This document shows, piece after piece, positions 24,322 through 33,567 of a DNA stretch of 62,769 nt. Below the pieces are notes generated by a model. The model was not told where the DNA came from, did not search any database, and saw only the letters and a list, made by a program, of their open reading frames with translations. This DNA comes from a candidate division TM6 bacterium GW2011_GWF2_38_10 (GTDB lineage: Bacteria > Babelota > Babeliae > Babelales > RVW-14). Each line of letters starts with the position of its first letter. The stretch's first letter is position 1. The stretch lies in NCBI GenBank assembly GCA_000992305.1, contig LBTY01000008.1, positions 1 through 62,769 on the forward strand, given 5' to 3'. The translations under genes were made by a program, and so were the position numbers.

Positions 24322-27300
24322 TTATCGATAAGAAACATTCCCCCGTACACAAACCTGCGTATCTCCCAACATGCAAACATCAACGCCTTGAGCCTCATCA
24401 TCGATTCCTGCGTCAATACGAAGCGTGCTCGACATATCAATATTCGCTGGATCAAGTTTAACAAAACGATCTATAATGAGCACAGCTCCAGCTCCTCCTG
24501 CAAGTGGTGTATTTTGCGCTACGGCAAAAACAGCATTATCATAACGCCATGCAATATCTTGAACCGCAGCAGGTAATTGAAGTGAGGCATGCTCCCGCAA
24601 TGAATAATCCGCAGAATAAAATTCATACAATCGCGCATAGGAGTCACTCCCAACCGTAGCAAGCCAAAGACCCTCACCATCCCAGCGCGCACAGCTAAAC
24701 GAACCGCTCACTGTTTTACGGTGAGTCAATACATTACCAACTTTATCATACTCGTAAATATAGAGCGTTGTTCCCTGTACGAACGCAATAAATCGATCAT
24801 CGTAACTCCATGAAACAGCCCCCATAGAAATCGCTGCACTTATAAAAGAATTCACTTCGGTCAACGTATTAAGAACCCGATTAAACTGATAAATTTTAAA
24901 CGGACGAGGACTTCCATCACCAGCTCTTCCTGTCACCGCAATATAATCTCCAGTATGTGACCATGCACAATCAGCAGGAAATAGATACTCACCTTCCATA
25001 AACCGAACATGTGCAACAAGAGTAAACATATTCTCAGGAAGAGCCAAAGGATCAAAGGCATAAACACGCACATTTTGGTTTATAAGGCTCTCTGGCTCAC
25101 CTGGAAATCGAATGGGGAAAATACCTGTTACAGCAAGATATGCTCCATCAGGCGACCACGATAATCCATTTACCGCAGGAATAGTATCACGTACATACTG
25201 AGGTGAATTCCACATATCCCTAAAGCCAAATGACGTTAAGGGCTCTAACTGATCTCCATTACGCTGGTACACACGTACATCGTGTCTGCTATCTATAAAT
25301 CCAGTCATTGTTTCATCGGGCCAAATACCAGCGGTAACGAGCGTTTGCCCATCTGGCGACCAACGCAATGCATAAACACCATAATTTTCACCTGAACTAG
25401 AAAAACGCACCTCATCCCTAAGAGAAATTGTTTGCGCTTGATCATCATAAGCATATAAAAAAATATGGCCAGCCGGATTACCAAGCGCTGCATGCACCAT
25501 GCTTGCAGCTAGGTATTCTCCACTCATATTCCAATCAACACGCCAAGCTGGAAAAACAACGGGGAAATTATCATACGAATCACGGATAAGTAAGGAACGA
25601 TCATCACGCAATGGCGTATTTATAGGCTGCCAAACAATAAGCGTTTTCGTATCATCTGCCGTAACTAAAACCTGACTATCCATACTCCACGCCAAAGCTT
25701 TTGTGCTATTGAGCATATTAATTGGATGAGCTAATGTACGTAAAAACCCATTGCTATGGCTAAACAACTCAAGCTGCTCAGCGGATTTACTACTTCCAAC
25801 TGCAACAAAATTACCATCCCGTGAAAATGCTGCAGCATAGACCGTTCGTCCATCATCATACAATGACTGAGCCAATTGAATCTGAGCAATCGAAAACTCA
25901 TACATCCGCAATGCCCCTTGAACATCATCCGACCCAACAAGAAGGTATGAACAATCGGGCGACCAACTTACCGCATACACATGCGATAAAATACTTGTAC
26001 TCGGCCCAATAGCTAAAGAACTCCCATCAAAAATAAATACACGAAGCTGGTTGGCTAGTGCATCCGACCCTATAGCAAGATATCGCCCGCATGACGACCA
26101 CGCAATTGAAAAAATTTCACCATCAGCGTCTTGCGTTAATAATTGCGTTAATGTTTCTCCATTAAAGGTATAGATAATCAACTCTTGATTGCTTGTACTA
26201 CACCCGGCCGCAAGATGCCGACCATCACTTGACCACGTTACGGCATTTACCGATGATGCTCTATTGTTTGAATCTTTAAGCACAAGACCATTTCCATTCC
26301 AATAATACACATACACATCGCCCCCAGCTGTTCCACAGGCAATATATTGCCCATCAAACGACCAGGATATGGACTTAACAACAGAACCAACAGATACATG
26401 TGCTATGAGGGTTAGGGATGCGCTCTCGCATTCATACACACGTAATTGCGTACTAACCGTCGCTGAACCAACTGCAACATAACGTCCATCAGGAGAACAT
26501 GCAACAGCACTTGGAGCATTACTAAATGTAACCGTGATAGTCTTTGAAAAATCGTTAACGATAGCGCCCGCACGATCAAAAAATAACTGTCCACACGTAA
26601 GATGCATTCCAGTAAACGTTGTTTGCAATGACGAACCATTCATAATAAGCGCCGCAGAATCATCGGCTAATGTAATAAGATCATCCCGCGCCGAAGATGG
26701 TGCATACGAAAAGGTTGTTCCATGATCAAACAAAACGGTTGATTGAGCCATGACACAACTTAGTGAGGGTGATGAATACACAAGTGCATGATTCCCAGAA
26801 AAAACAACATCATTATGAAAAAACAAAGATCCACGATTAATTACCCAATCATCGCCAAGCACTATTGTTGCATTATCCAACGTTAATGATGTAAGTGGAG
26901 AACAAAGAGAGATGGCTGGCGCCCCCGACATAGAATCCGCTATTTTTATGGTAATATTGCGCAGCGTCACCGATGTTTGATTATCAAGAAAAAGCTGCGC
27001 ATGAGAAGCAAACTCAAGTGTATTACCCCCACCATCAATAACCATATCACCCTTTACATGCAACACCTGGTTTGCAGGAATAACAAGATCCCCCGAAAGA
27101 TGAATATTCTTACCATCGGATACTATATACCCACCGCTTGATAACGTTACATGTGAATCAAAAATTACATCGCGCTCAAGCTCAAGTTCTCCTGAAACAC
27201 GAAAATCAATCCCCCCCGCAACGGTTATTTGCGATCCCATTATTGCGTTCGCCCCCGGTTCTATGGTAAAACCATTGCGAAGGGCAACCGCGCCACGAAC

Positions 27301-27429
27301 AAAATCGGCATTATGCAAAACATGGTGATCTTGCACGTAGTGAACAGTAGTTGTACCATCAATACTTGTTGCCATAAGCGACCGCAACAAAACACCAATG
27401 GCCATAGCAACATATACACAATAATTCAT
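24322..27429 (-). CDS. Secreted beta-helix plus 14-repeat WD40-like propeller protein (1035 aa)
   Basis: A long member of the local family. A hydrophobic signal segment (residues about 5-20) precedes the strand-rich N-terminal domain (to about 290) with DMVIDGGGNTLEFASHAQLF and VTLRNI. I count fourteen WD40-like repeats after it, from VACSPDGRYVAVGSA to IAWRYDNAVFAVAQN; that is twice the seven of the shorter paralogues, so two closed propellers in tandem are likely. The second half has longer, more varied loops. The tail GVDVCMLGDTQVCVRGNVSYR is the family ending. GGGAGAG lies before the start, and the gene follows the 1102-residue paralogue by only 14 bases, so both share a transcript. Confidence 0.72.
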   Translation of the reverse strand: MNYCVYVAMAIGVLLRSLMATSIDGTTTVHYVQDHHVLHNADFVRGAVALRNGFTIEPGANAIMGSQITVAGGIDFRVSGELELERDVIFDSHVTLSSGGYIVSDGKNIHLSGDLVIPANQVLHVKGDMVIDGGGNTLEFASHAQLFLDNQTSVTLRNITIKIADSMSGAPAISLCSPLTSLTLDNATIVLGDDWVINRGSLFFHNDVVFSGNHALVYSSPSLSCVMAQSTVLFDHGTTFSYAPSSARDDLITLADDSAALIMNGSSLQTTFTGMHLTCGQLFFDRAGAIVNDFSKTITVTFSNAPSAVACSPDGRYVAVGSATVSTQLRVYECESASLTLIAHVSVGSVVKSISWSFDGQYIACGTAGGDVYVYYWNGNGLVLKDSNNRASSVNAVTWSSDGRHLAAGCSTSNQELIIYTFNGETLTQLLTQDADGEIFSIAWSSCGRYLAIGSDALANQLRVFIFDGSSLAIGPSTSILSHVYAVSWSPDCSYLLVGSDDVQGALRMYEFSIAQIQLAQSLYDDGRTVYAAAFSRDGNFVAVGSSKSAEQLELFSHSNGFLRTLAHPINMLNSTKALAWSMDSQVLVTADDTKTLIVWQPINTPLRDDRSLLIRDSYDNFPVVFPAWRVDWNMSGEYLAASMVHAALGNPAGHIFLYAYDDQAQTISLRDEVRFSSSGENYGVYALRWSPDGQTLVTAGIWPDETMTGFIDSRHDVRVYQRNGDQLEPLTSFGFRDMWNSPQYVRDTIPAVNGLSWSPDGAYLAVTGIFPIRFPGEPESLINQNVRVYAFDPLALPENMFTLVAHVRFMEGEYLFPADCAWSHTGDYIAVTGRAGDGSPRPFKIYQFNRVLNTLTEVNSFISAAISMGAVSWSYDDRFIAFVQGTTLYIYEYDKVGNVLTHRKTVSGSFSCARWDGEGLWLATVGSDSYARLYEFYSADYSLREHASLQLPAAVQDIAWRYDNAVFAVAQNTPLAGGAGAVLIIDRFVKLDPANIDMSSTLRIDAGIDDEAQGVDVCMLGDTQVCVRGNVSYR

Positions 27430-27443
27430 AAACTCTCCCTACT

Positions 27444-30400
27444 CTAATTACACACAACATTACCACGAATAGATACTTGCGCTCCTGCATGCACCGCAAC
27501 ATCAAGCTGACCATCATTATGCGCTTGATCAGTTTTTAATACCAATGCAGCGTGATTATCACAATACCCAGGATCATTATCCTCATATAGATCGTATAGC
27601 AATAATTGGGCCCCCGTAGTAAATATAACCGCCACAATCCGCCCATTGGGATGAAAAGAAGCACAAGTAGGGGCATCCCCAACCATCTGAACAATATGAG
27701 GTCTACCGTAATACCAGGATTCATAATTGTTGCTAGGCTTTGCTGGCATAACTTGATTTAATGCATTCATTTGATCAAGAGAACGAATAATAAGAGCATT
27801 TTCCCCAGAGGTATCTGGCCGCTTATTTAATAAACTACCAAAATGGTATCCATCATGCGACCAAACTAAAGAAGTTGCAATAGGCGCCCCCCCGAAATCA
27901 CTATATGCCGCCAAAGGAGCTAGCTGTTCGTTTTCCCACGTATAAATACGTACAACCGAATAATTCAAATAACCATTACCAAATGCAGGATCAGAACCCG
28001 TAGATTCCCCCGAAACATATCCACCAAAAGCAATATAACGCCCATCGTTACTCCATGCTATTGCCCGAATGGCTGGAGCATCTGTTTCTGACTGAGTTGT
28101 ACGCGCATACGGCTTTGACGTAATTGCCGTAAGCGTATCGGCCTGCCGATCAAATTGATACATTCTAAACGCATCTTTGTTTCCTATTGGAAATCCAGCA
28201 TTATATCGAGGAACCCCTCCTCCCATTGCAACATACTGCCCATCAGGCGACCATGCAACTGCATATACGGTTGTATTCAAACCCGTCATACCACGCGATG
28301 CCACAACTGTAAGCGAGCTTCCCTCAAAAGAATAAACCTGTAAATCGGCTGGATAACTATCAAGCGTAACAGGACTCCTGCCAACAGCAGCAAGATACTG
28401 GTCATCGTACGACCAGTCAAGAGATTTTACCTGTCCACCATAATGTATAGAAGCTACAGGGCTTAACGTATGGTTTTCCAATACCTCATAAACCCGACAC
28501 GTATGGGTGTTAGAAAACCCACCAACAGCAGCAGCAGCTTGCCCACCGACTGCAAGATAGCGCCCACTATGCGACCATGATAGTGCATGAACACCATCGT
28601 CAGCATTCGTTGAAGACGAATAATACACCGCATCCTGCAATGTTAAAGTATGTGTTTGATGATCATATGCATACACATAAACCTGTTCAATATTTTGCTG
28701 ACCACACCCAACGGCCAGCAAGTTCCCATCGGGCGACCAAGCAACTGCACGACCAATAAGCGTTGCTCCATGGCCTTGCGTAGAACGTAACGTTACGGTA
28801 TATGCATCATGCTCTGAACTATTAGTGCGCTTAAAAACACGTAAGCAGCCTAAAGAGTCCCCAACAAGCATGTATAACCCTGCAGCATCCCAATGCACGG
28901 TATTAACCGTATTGCTTGTGGTTACAGGATATGTACCAAGGACAAACGAAGTAAGAAATAAACCCGCATTTTCATCAAAAGGAGTATGAATCGCATAAAG
29001 CGCATTTTGTGTATATCGATAACTTTTAATTTGCCCGCCTTGTTCATCACAGCCAACAGAAAAAGCTGACCCATCAGCATTCCATGACAAGGAATACGCA
29101 ACACCCCCGACATCAGCCGAGCAACACAATGAAAGGGGAGCAGCTAAATCTGAAAAATGATAACAATAAACGACATGATCATCACCCCCAACAACCACCA
29201 CGCGCCCATCCGACGAAACATCAGCACTCAATAACCCAGCAGACAATGATGCAACCGCCGCAGTAGAAGCAAGCCCTGTTACCGAATCAAACTGCAACAC
29301 CTGCACTTTATTGCCAACACCAGCATAATTACATGCAATAAAAATAACATCTTCGTTTGCTCCCCATACCACAGAAGAAACATCCCCTCCTGCATCAAAA
29401 AAACCACCTACTTGAACAAGAGCGGTTCCGGTAAAGCTATAAGCACTTACCTGCTGGGCATTATCCTTTGAACCAACAACAAGATATGTTCCATCTGGCG
29501 ACCAAGACAATGAGGTTACCGCCGCACCAAGAACAACCGGTGTAATCGCAGCACTAAGGGCTGTTCCAGTAAACACATAAATACGCAGCGTCCCATTCTC
29601 CTGCCCTACGGCAAGATAACAACCATCAGCAGACCACACCAATGCGTTAACTGCCGATGTAATTGATACCGGCGTTATCACGGGAGTCATCACTTCATCA
29701 ACAATCGTCTCAATGTGCAATAATCCATTAGCCTGGCCTAATGCAACATAACGCCCACATGGCGACCACCGCGCAACCAAGACAGGCGACTGGGTTGTTG
29801 TATTGTACACTTTATTACTTGCAATATCATTTTCTATAACTACTGGCCGAATATCATTCCACACGGTCCCTGCAGAAGCATCAAAAAGTACCGCATTATC
29901 GCAAAGGAGCGCACCACGAGAAATTTCCATCCCTGTAAACGTTGTTTTAAGGCTCGCACCATTGCACACCAACCGCGATGATGAATCTTTTAAGTAGAAC
30001 AAATCGTTGGCTGCTGTTGCAGGGGCATAGGAAAAGGTTGTACCAAGATCAAAGATAAGCTTGCTTGACGCTGCAACATAACTTTGCAATGGAGAGCGAT
30101 ACACCAGCGCCCCAACACCAGAGACAGCAACGTCATTATGAAAAAAAATATGACCATTATTACAATAAAAATCGCTTCCCAACGACAAAACAACATTATC
30201 AAAAGCAACCTTACTCGTCCCCCCACTCAAGGCAATAGCCGGAGAGCCAGGAGCCGTGAGGCCTGTTTTGATAACCATATTACGAAATGTTACCGTTGCA
30301 TGCGTATCAACAAATAATTGGGCAAAATCATCAAAATATAACGTATGCCCATTGCCATCAATAACCATATCGCCCATACAATGAACTACATTACGTTCCG

Positions 30401-30752
30401 TCATATGCACGTCATTACCAAGGAGAATAGCTGCCCCTTCGGCAGCAATGGTTCCACGAGACGCAAACGAGGCATTACCCTGCATCAAAAGATCACGCTC
30501 AAGAATAATCTTTCCAGAGCGATTAAGTTGGATAGGCCCTTCAACCGCAAAATTAGTACCTAACGAAACACTCCCTGCTGCGGGGACTGAAAATCCTCCC
30601 CCCAAAAACACAAGTCCTCGTGCAAAATCCCCATTAGCAAATGCGTAGGATGTTGTTTTATGAATAACCTCAGAACGTCCATCAAGACTTACCGCTCCGC
30701 CTGAGGAAAAAAAATTCAATGCAAAAACGCATGCTATCGCAAAACGCTTCAT
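27444..30752 (-). CDS. Secreted beta-helix plus 14-repeat WD40-like propeller protein (1102 aa)
   Basis: The largest member of the local family. Signal peptide at residues 1-20, then the beta-helix-like domain to about 300 with DMVIDGNGHTLYFDDFAQLF and VTFRNMV. By eye fourteen WD40-like repeats follow, for example LSWSPDGTYLVVGSK, VAWSPDGNLLAVGCG and VAWSPDGQYVAMGGG; repeats four to seven are worn. The tail QLDVAVHAGAQVSIRGNVVCN is the family ending. AAAGGAGAG precedes the ATG. It is the first gene of a two-gene unit with the 1035-residue paralogue. Together with those at 5867, 8467 and 17166 it forms a five-member family; binding of host or surface partners is a reasonable but unproven role. 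Confidence 0.72.
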   Translation of the reverse strand: MKRFAIACVFALNFFSSGGAVSLDGRSEVIHKTTSYAFANGDFARGLVFLGGGFSVPAAGSVSLGTNFAVEGPIQLNRSGKIILERDLLMQGNASFASRGTIAAEGAAILLGNDVHMTERNVVHCMGDMVIDGNGHTLYFDDFAQLFVDTHATVTFRNMVIKTGLTAPGSPAIALSGGTSKVAFDNVVLSLGSDFYCNNGHIFFHNDVAVSGVGALVYRSPLQSYVAASSKLIFDLGTTFSYAPATAANDLFYLKDSSSRLVCNGASLKTTFTGMEISRGALLCDNAVLFDASAGTVWNDIRPVVIENDIASNKVYNTTTQSPVLVARWSPCGRYVALGQANGLLHIETIVDEVMTPVITPVSITSAVNALVWSADGCYLAVGQENGTLRIYVFTGTALSAAITPVVLGAAVTSLSWSPDGTYLVVGSKDNAQQVSAYSFTGTALVQVGGFFDAGGDVSSVVWGANEDVIFIACNYAGVGNKVQVLQFDSVTGLASTAAVASLSAGLLSADVSSDGRVVVVGGDDHVVYCYHFSDLAAPLSLCCSADVGGVAYSLSWNADGSAFSVGCDEQGGQIKSYRYTQNALYAIHTPFDENAGLFLTSFVLGTYPVTTSNTVNTVHWDAAGLYMLVGDSLGCLRVFKRTNSSEHDAYTVTLRSTQGHGATLIGRAVAWSPDGNLLAVGCGQQNIEQVYVYAYDHQTHTLTLQDAVYYSSSTNADDGVHALSWSHSGRYLAVGGQAAAAVGGFSNTHTCRVYEVLENHTLSPVASIHYGGQVKSLDWSYDDQYLAAVGRSPVTLDSYPADLQVYSFEGSSLTVVASRGMTGLNTTVYAVAWSPDGQYVAMGGGVPRYNAGFPIGNKDAFRMYQFDRQADTLTAITSKPYARTTQSETDAPAIRAIAWSNDGRYIAFGGYVSGESTGSDPAFGNGYLNYSVVRIYTWENEQLAPLAAYSDFGGAPIATSLVWSHDGYHFGSLLNKRPDTSGENALIIRSLDQMNALNQVMPAKPSNNYESWYYGRPHIVQMVGDAPTCASFHPNGRIVAVIFTTGAQLLLYDLYEDNDPGYCDNHAALVLKTDQAHNDGQLDVAVHAGAQVSIRGNVVCN

Positions 30753-30824
30753 ATCCTCTCTCCTTTGTAAAATATGGCACCGATAAATTCACTATGAATA
30801 CGTTTAGAATAACACAGAACAGTC

Positions 30825-31046
30825 TTAGCGCAATTTTATTTTTATACGCCACAATAACCGAGTTATAGGATTACATGACAAAAGACGAATAACAATTAAT
30901 GGCAGCGCACGATAAAGCGGCTTTCCTAAAAGCTGCTTCCGCGCATACTCACGACACGAAACAGGATAAATACAACACCCTGATGGGCCTAACAATGGGC
31001 GAACAATATCAATACAAGCAATAATAATTCGAGCTATGAGCTTCAC
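30825..31046 (-). CDS. yidD: Membrane protein insertion efficiency factor YidD
   Basis: A 73-residue YidD. The family core is seen as GPSGCCIYPVSCREYARKQL, close to the usual C-R-F-x-P-S-C-S-x-Y, though the first cysteine region reads CCIYPVSC. The start codon appears to be GTG (31046) with GGGGGA just upstream. YidD helps the insertase YidC place proteins in the membrane. The order rpmH-rnpA-yidD is the ancient conserved cluster, but yidC, which usually follows, is not next to it here. Confidence 0.88.
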   Translation of the reverse strand: MKLIARIIIACIDIVRPLLGPSGCCIYPVSCREYARKQLLGKPLYRALPLIVIRLLSCNPITRLLWRIKIKLR

Positions 31047-31080
31047 GCATCCCCCAGACTCAAAAAACCCTCCCCTCCAC

Positions 31081-31416
31081 CTAACAACTCATTTTTTTTA
31101 CCAAAAAGTCTTGCAATTCAGCAAATGATGTTTGAGCTGCCTGATGCCCAACAAGAGCAATCCAAACTCCAGGACTTTTATACAATGCCTGCTGATAAAA
31201 AATATTCTTGATCCGACGCCGAATAAGATTACGTACGTGAGCCTTGCCCGCTCGCCGTGGGGTAATAACAAGCAATTTGCCTTCAATATGCGTATCACTA
31301 GAAGGATTTGCATGAAGTAACTTTATACCACAACCATAACACTTACGATCGATAGCTTTAAAAAGCATATCGACCTGGCTAGATGAAAAACGAAATAATT
31401 TTCTAAATGAAATCAT
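31081..31416 (-). CDS. rnpA: Ribonuclease P protein component
   Basis: A 111-residue RnpA, which assists the RNase P RNA in trimming the 5' ends of tRNAs. The signature helix is GKAHVRNLIRRRIKNIFY (R-N-x-x-R-R), preceded by the strand LLVITPRRA and the N-terminal aromatic region SFRKLFRFSS. It follows rpmH by about 37 bases and precedes yidD by about 35. The ATG lies immediately behind a GC-rich hairpin (31424-31447), whose GGCGG may be part of its ribosome-binding site. Confidence 0.92.
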   Translation of the reverse strand: MISFRKLFRFSSSQVDMLFKAIDRKCYGCGIKLLHANPSSDTHIEGKLLVITPRRAGKAHVRNLIRRRIKNIFYQQALYKSPGVWIALVGHQAAQTSFAELQDFLVKKMSC

Positions 31417-31423
31417 AATAAAA

Positions 31424-31447
31424 ACCGCCGGGCTTTACTCCGGCGGT
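31424..31447 (-). terminator. Hairpin between rpmH and rnpA
   Basis: An eight-bp GC stem (arms 31424-31431 and 31440-31447, ACCGCCGG/CCGGCGGT) is followed on the - strand by TTTTTATT and then the rnpA ATG. It can lower read-through from the highly expressed rpmH into rnpA and may also cover the rnpA ribosome-binding site. Confidence 0.6.
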
Positions 31448-31453
31448 ACATTT

Positions 31454-31588
31454 TTAGGCGCTTAAACGTTTGCGACCAACTGCCCTGCGGCGATTAATGG
31501 TCTTACGGCCCGCTTTAGTAGACATACGCTTTAAAAAGCCAAGTTTTCTTTTTCTACGTCTATTGCTTGGTTGATAGGTTACTGACAT
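31454..31588 (-). CDS. rpmH: Large-subunit ribosomal protein bL34
   Basis: A 44-residue ribosomal protein, recognised from its reading frame: it opens [19 protein letters not shown] and continues with R-M-S-T-K-A-G-R-K and a run of R/K residues ([14 protein letters not shown]), as bL34 does. GGGAGC lies before the start at 31588. It is the first gene of rpmH-rnpA-yidD. Confidence 0.95.
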   Translation of the reverse strand: MSVTYQPSNRRRKRKLGFLKRMSTKAGRKTINRRRAVGRKRLSA

Positions 31589-31721
31589 GCTAAGCTCCCA
31601 TGTATACATAATTTTTTGTTACATTCATTCAAAATTGAGAATTTATTCTATCGTAGAAAAAAACAGAAGGCAAGGGGTTTTTGCGTAGCCACCAAAAATC
31701 ATACCATTTGCAAAAATCCCC

Positions 31722-33089
31722 CTAGTGCGTAAGCACGTGCAAAACATAATTAAGTGTTTTTTCACGCAAAACCGCTTCTTCTAAAAGGCTTGCATTAATA
31801 GGAGGCGTATGCTCATCAATACAATCAATACTTGGCTTAAAATAAACAAATTCCTTAAGACGCCTATGATTAAAAAGATGCAGATACTGATGCATATCCC
31901 GTACCTCAACAGAAATATTTTCCTGATATGCAATTTGATCCATCAAAACTTCTTCTCTCAGCTGTTTTTCAGCTAACAACTCAATAGAATCATGAAAATC
32001 AGGTTGGGAACGATAAATCTGATAATCAGCTTGCCGAACAACACAATCCAAAATAGATTCTTGACGCCTAATAATTAAATGCTTAGGAATCTCAAATCGA
32101 TGCTTTGACATAAACAACCCAAACATATCCTCAATCGTTGTTTTGCGCTGCGAAAGCTCATTTCTAAACGAAAAAACTTCCATAAGTTTATTATGAACAT
32201 CATTTTTATTTTTTAGTCGATAGGTCTGCTTAAAAAGTTCAACCGAAAAATGAGATCCTTTTACAATCGATATAACCGTTACACAAAAATTGTAATACGG
32301 TGCGCTTTCATCATTTGAATATTCCTCAAGATCAAGCGCCTGTGTTACAAAAGAATCCCCAACACACTTGCCATACAACAATGAAGAAATTTGGTCAGAA
32401 AGATCCTCAGGCTTAATTTTTATCCAAAAAAAACTTTTTATTGCCGCAGATAGCGACTGCTCCTGCTCATCAAGCAGACACGCCTCGATACCAACCCAAT
32501 CAGAAGCCTCAATTTCAAATACTTCACGTTTTTTATATACCACTGACTCCTGATCCATAAATTGCATTACTTGCTTGTCAAGGTCCTTATACCGCTTTCG
32601 ACGCGAAGCTTTAAACGAAAAATCCCGCCATTCTTTGAGCGAAAAAGGATCCGTTAATGAAACATCAAAGAAAAAAAATAAACTTTTTCCCGCAACATAC
32701 TCAACATTTGCAAGCCGTGGCTGATTGGCATAGGGAATTTTTTGCGCAACCAGTTCCTGCATAAGACCATCAATAACATGATGATGTAAAAAAAAAGCTT
32801 TTATTTTTTTTGCAATTTCTGGACCAAATGTCTCTTCTAAAAATTCTTTAGGCGCAGCTTGATAATCAAACCCCTCTATTTTTTTTCGCTTAAAAAACAA
32901 TACTGTTTGATCATAAACAAGAGCAACAACAGCCTGATTTATTTCTACACGAACCCTCATAAGATGAGAAGACATTGAAATAAATTTAAAACTCATAAGC
33001 TCCCCGCGTGATTGCGCGGGACGAGTACCTAACTCTGGCTGTGCTATACTTTCTAAATCAAAAGATTGTAGTGAGTTATTAACATCCAT
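31722..33089 (-). CDS. tig: Divergent trigger factor-like chaperone
   Basis: A 455-residue protein whose layout follows trigger factor, the ribosome-bound folding chaperone. Residues about 40-150 match the ribosome-binding domain pattern (VRVEINQAVV, then KIEGFDYQAAPKEFLEETFG). The canonical GFRxGKxP signature reads GFDYQAAP, so the ribosome-contact motif is lost. Residues about 180-290 resemble the FKBP-type domain (IEASDWVGIEACLLDEQEQS, YGKCVGDSF), and 330-440 the helical arms (IPKHLIIRRQESILDCVV, then LAEKQLREEVLMDQIAYQEN). AAGGA lies six bases before ATG 33089. It may work off the ribosome. A SurA/PPIase-like protein is the alternative. Confidence 0.7.
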   Translation of the reverse strand: MDVNNSLQSFDLESIAQPELGTRPAQSRGELMSFKFISMSSHLMRVRVEINQAVVALVYDQTVLFFKRKKIEGFDYQAAPKEFLEETFGPEIAKKIKAFFLHHHVIDGLMQELVAQKIPYANQPRLANVEYVAGKSLFFFFDVSLTDPFSLKEWRDFSFKASRRKRYKDLDKQVMQFMDQESVVYKKREVFEIEASDWVGIEACLLDEQEQSLSAAIKSFFWIKIKPEDLSDQISSLLYGKCVGDSFVTQALDLEEYSNDESAPYYNFCVTVISIVKGSHFSVELFKQTYRLKNKNDVHNKLMEVFSFRNELSQRKTTIEDMFGLFMSKHRFEIPKHLIIRRQESILDCVVRQADYQIYRSQPDFHDSIELLAEKQLREEVLMDQIAYQENISVEVRDMHQYLHLFNHRRLKEFVYFKPSIDCIDEHTPPINASLLEEAVLREKTLNYVLHVLTH

Positions 33090-33133
33090 CGCCTATCCTT
33101 TTTTTTGAAGTAATAAAGAAATAGCGGAGGACG

Positions 33134-33220
33134 TGGTGCAAGAGAGGGGACTCGAACCCCTATCCTCTTTCGAGGACTGGCTCCTAAGGCCAGCGCGTCT
33201 ACCAATTTCGCCACCCTTGC
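33134..33220 (-). tRNA. tRNA-Leu (anticodon UAG), CCA encoded
   Basis: Reads on the - strand as an 87-nt class II tRNA: acceptor GCAAGGG pairs with the 3' end before CCA, the anticodon stem encloses CTTAGGA with anticodon TAG, a long variable arm (CCTCGAAAGAGG) follows, and the T loop is GGTTCGAGTCC. Confidence 0.93.
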
Positions 33221-33326
33221 AAAACCATATTGACGAAAAAAAATACTCTAATTTTTTCAGCCCTCCTCAACATCCTTCAACTCTATACAAAACGCATATA
33301 AAAAATCAAGATTTTTGTTGAAGACT

Positions 33327-33402
33327 TGGTGGGTCGCTAGGGACTCGAACCCTAAACCTGCAGATTAAGAGTCTGTTGCTCTACCAATTGAGCTAGCAAC
33401 CC
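33327..33402 (-). tRNA. tRNA-Lys (anticodon CUU), CCA encoded
   Basis: A 76-nt tRNA on the - strand. Acceptor GGGTTGC pairs with GCGACCC, the anticodon stem CAGA/TCTG encloses CTCTTAA with anticodon CTT, and the T arm is GGGTTCGAGTCCC. It is 107 bases upstream of tRNA-Leu(UAG) in the same direction. Confidence 0.93.
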
Positions 33403-33567
33403 GTACGCCAAAAAACGTGTGATGGTAGAATTTTAACAGAATACCTCAGAAAATAAAGTTATTTTTTATATTTTTTTACACCTGCATAAAACTTTATGAT
33501 AAACTACATACTCATAATTTACTTGAGATGAAAATTATAGCACTTATAACCAATAAGGTCAGAGCAC

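Noticed and set aside
24322..30752. Short recurring sequence on the + strand (CCATC-GG-GACCA type), CRISPR-like at first sight
   Set aside because: Spacing is irregular at about 120-250 bases and the repeats encode the S-P-D-G of each propeller blade; there are no cas genes.
31098..31313. Second long frame within rnpA
   Set aside because: Overlapping frames of rnpA and rpmH are known in Thermus, but here rpmH is separate and the inner frame has no start signal.
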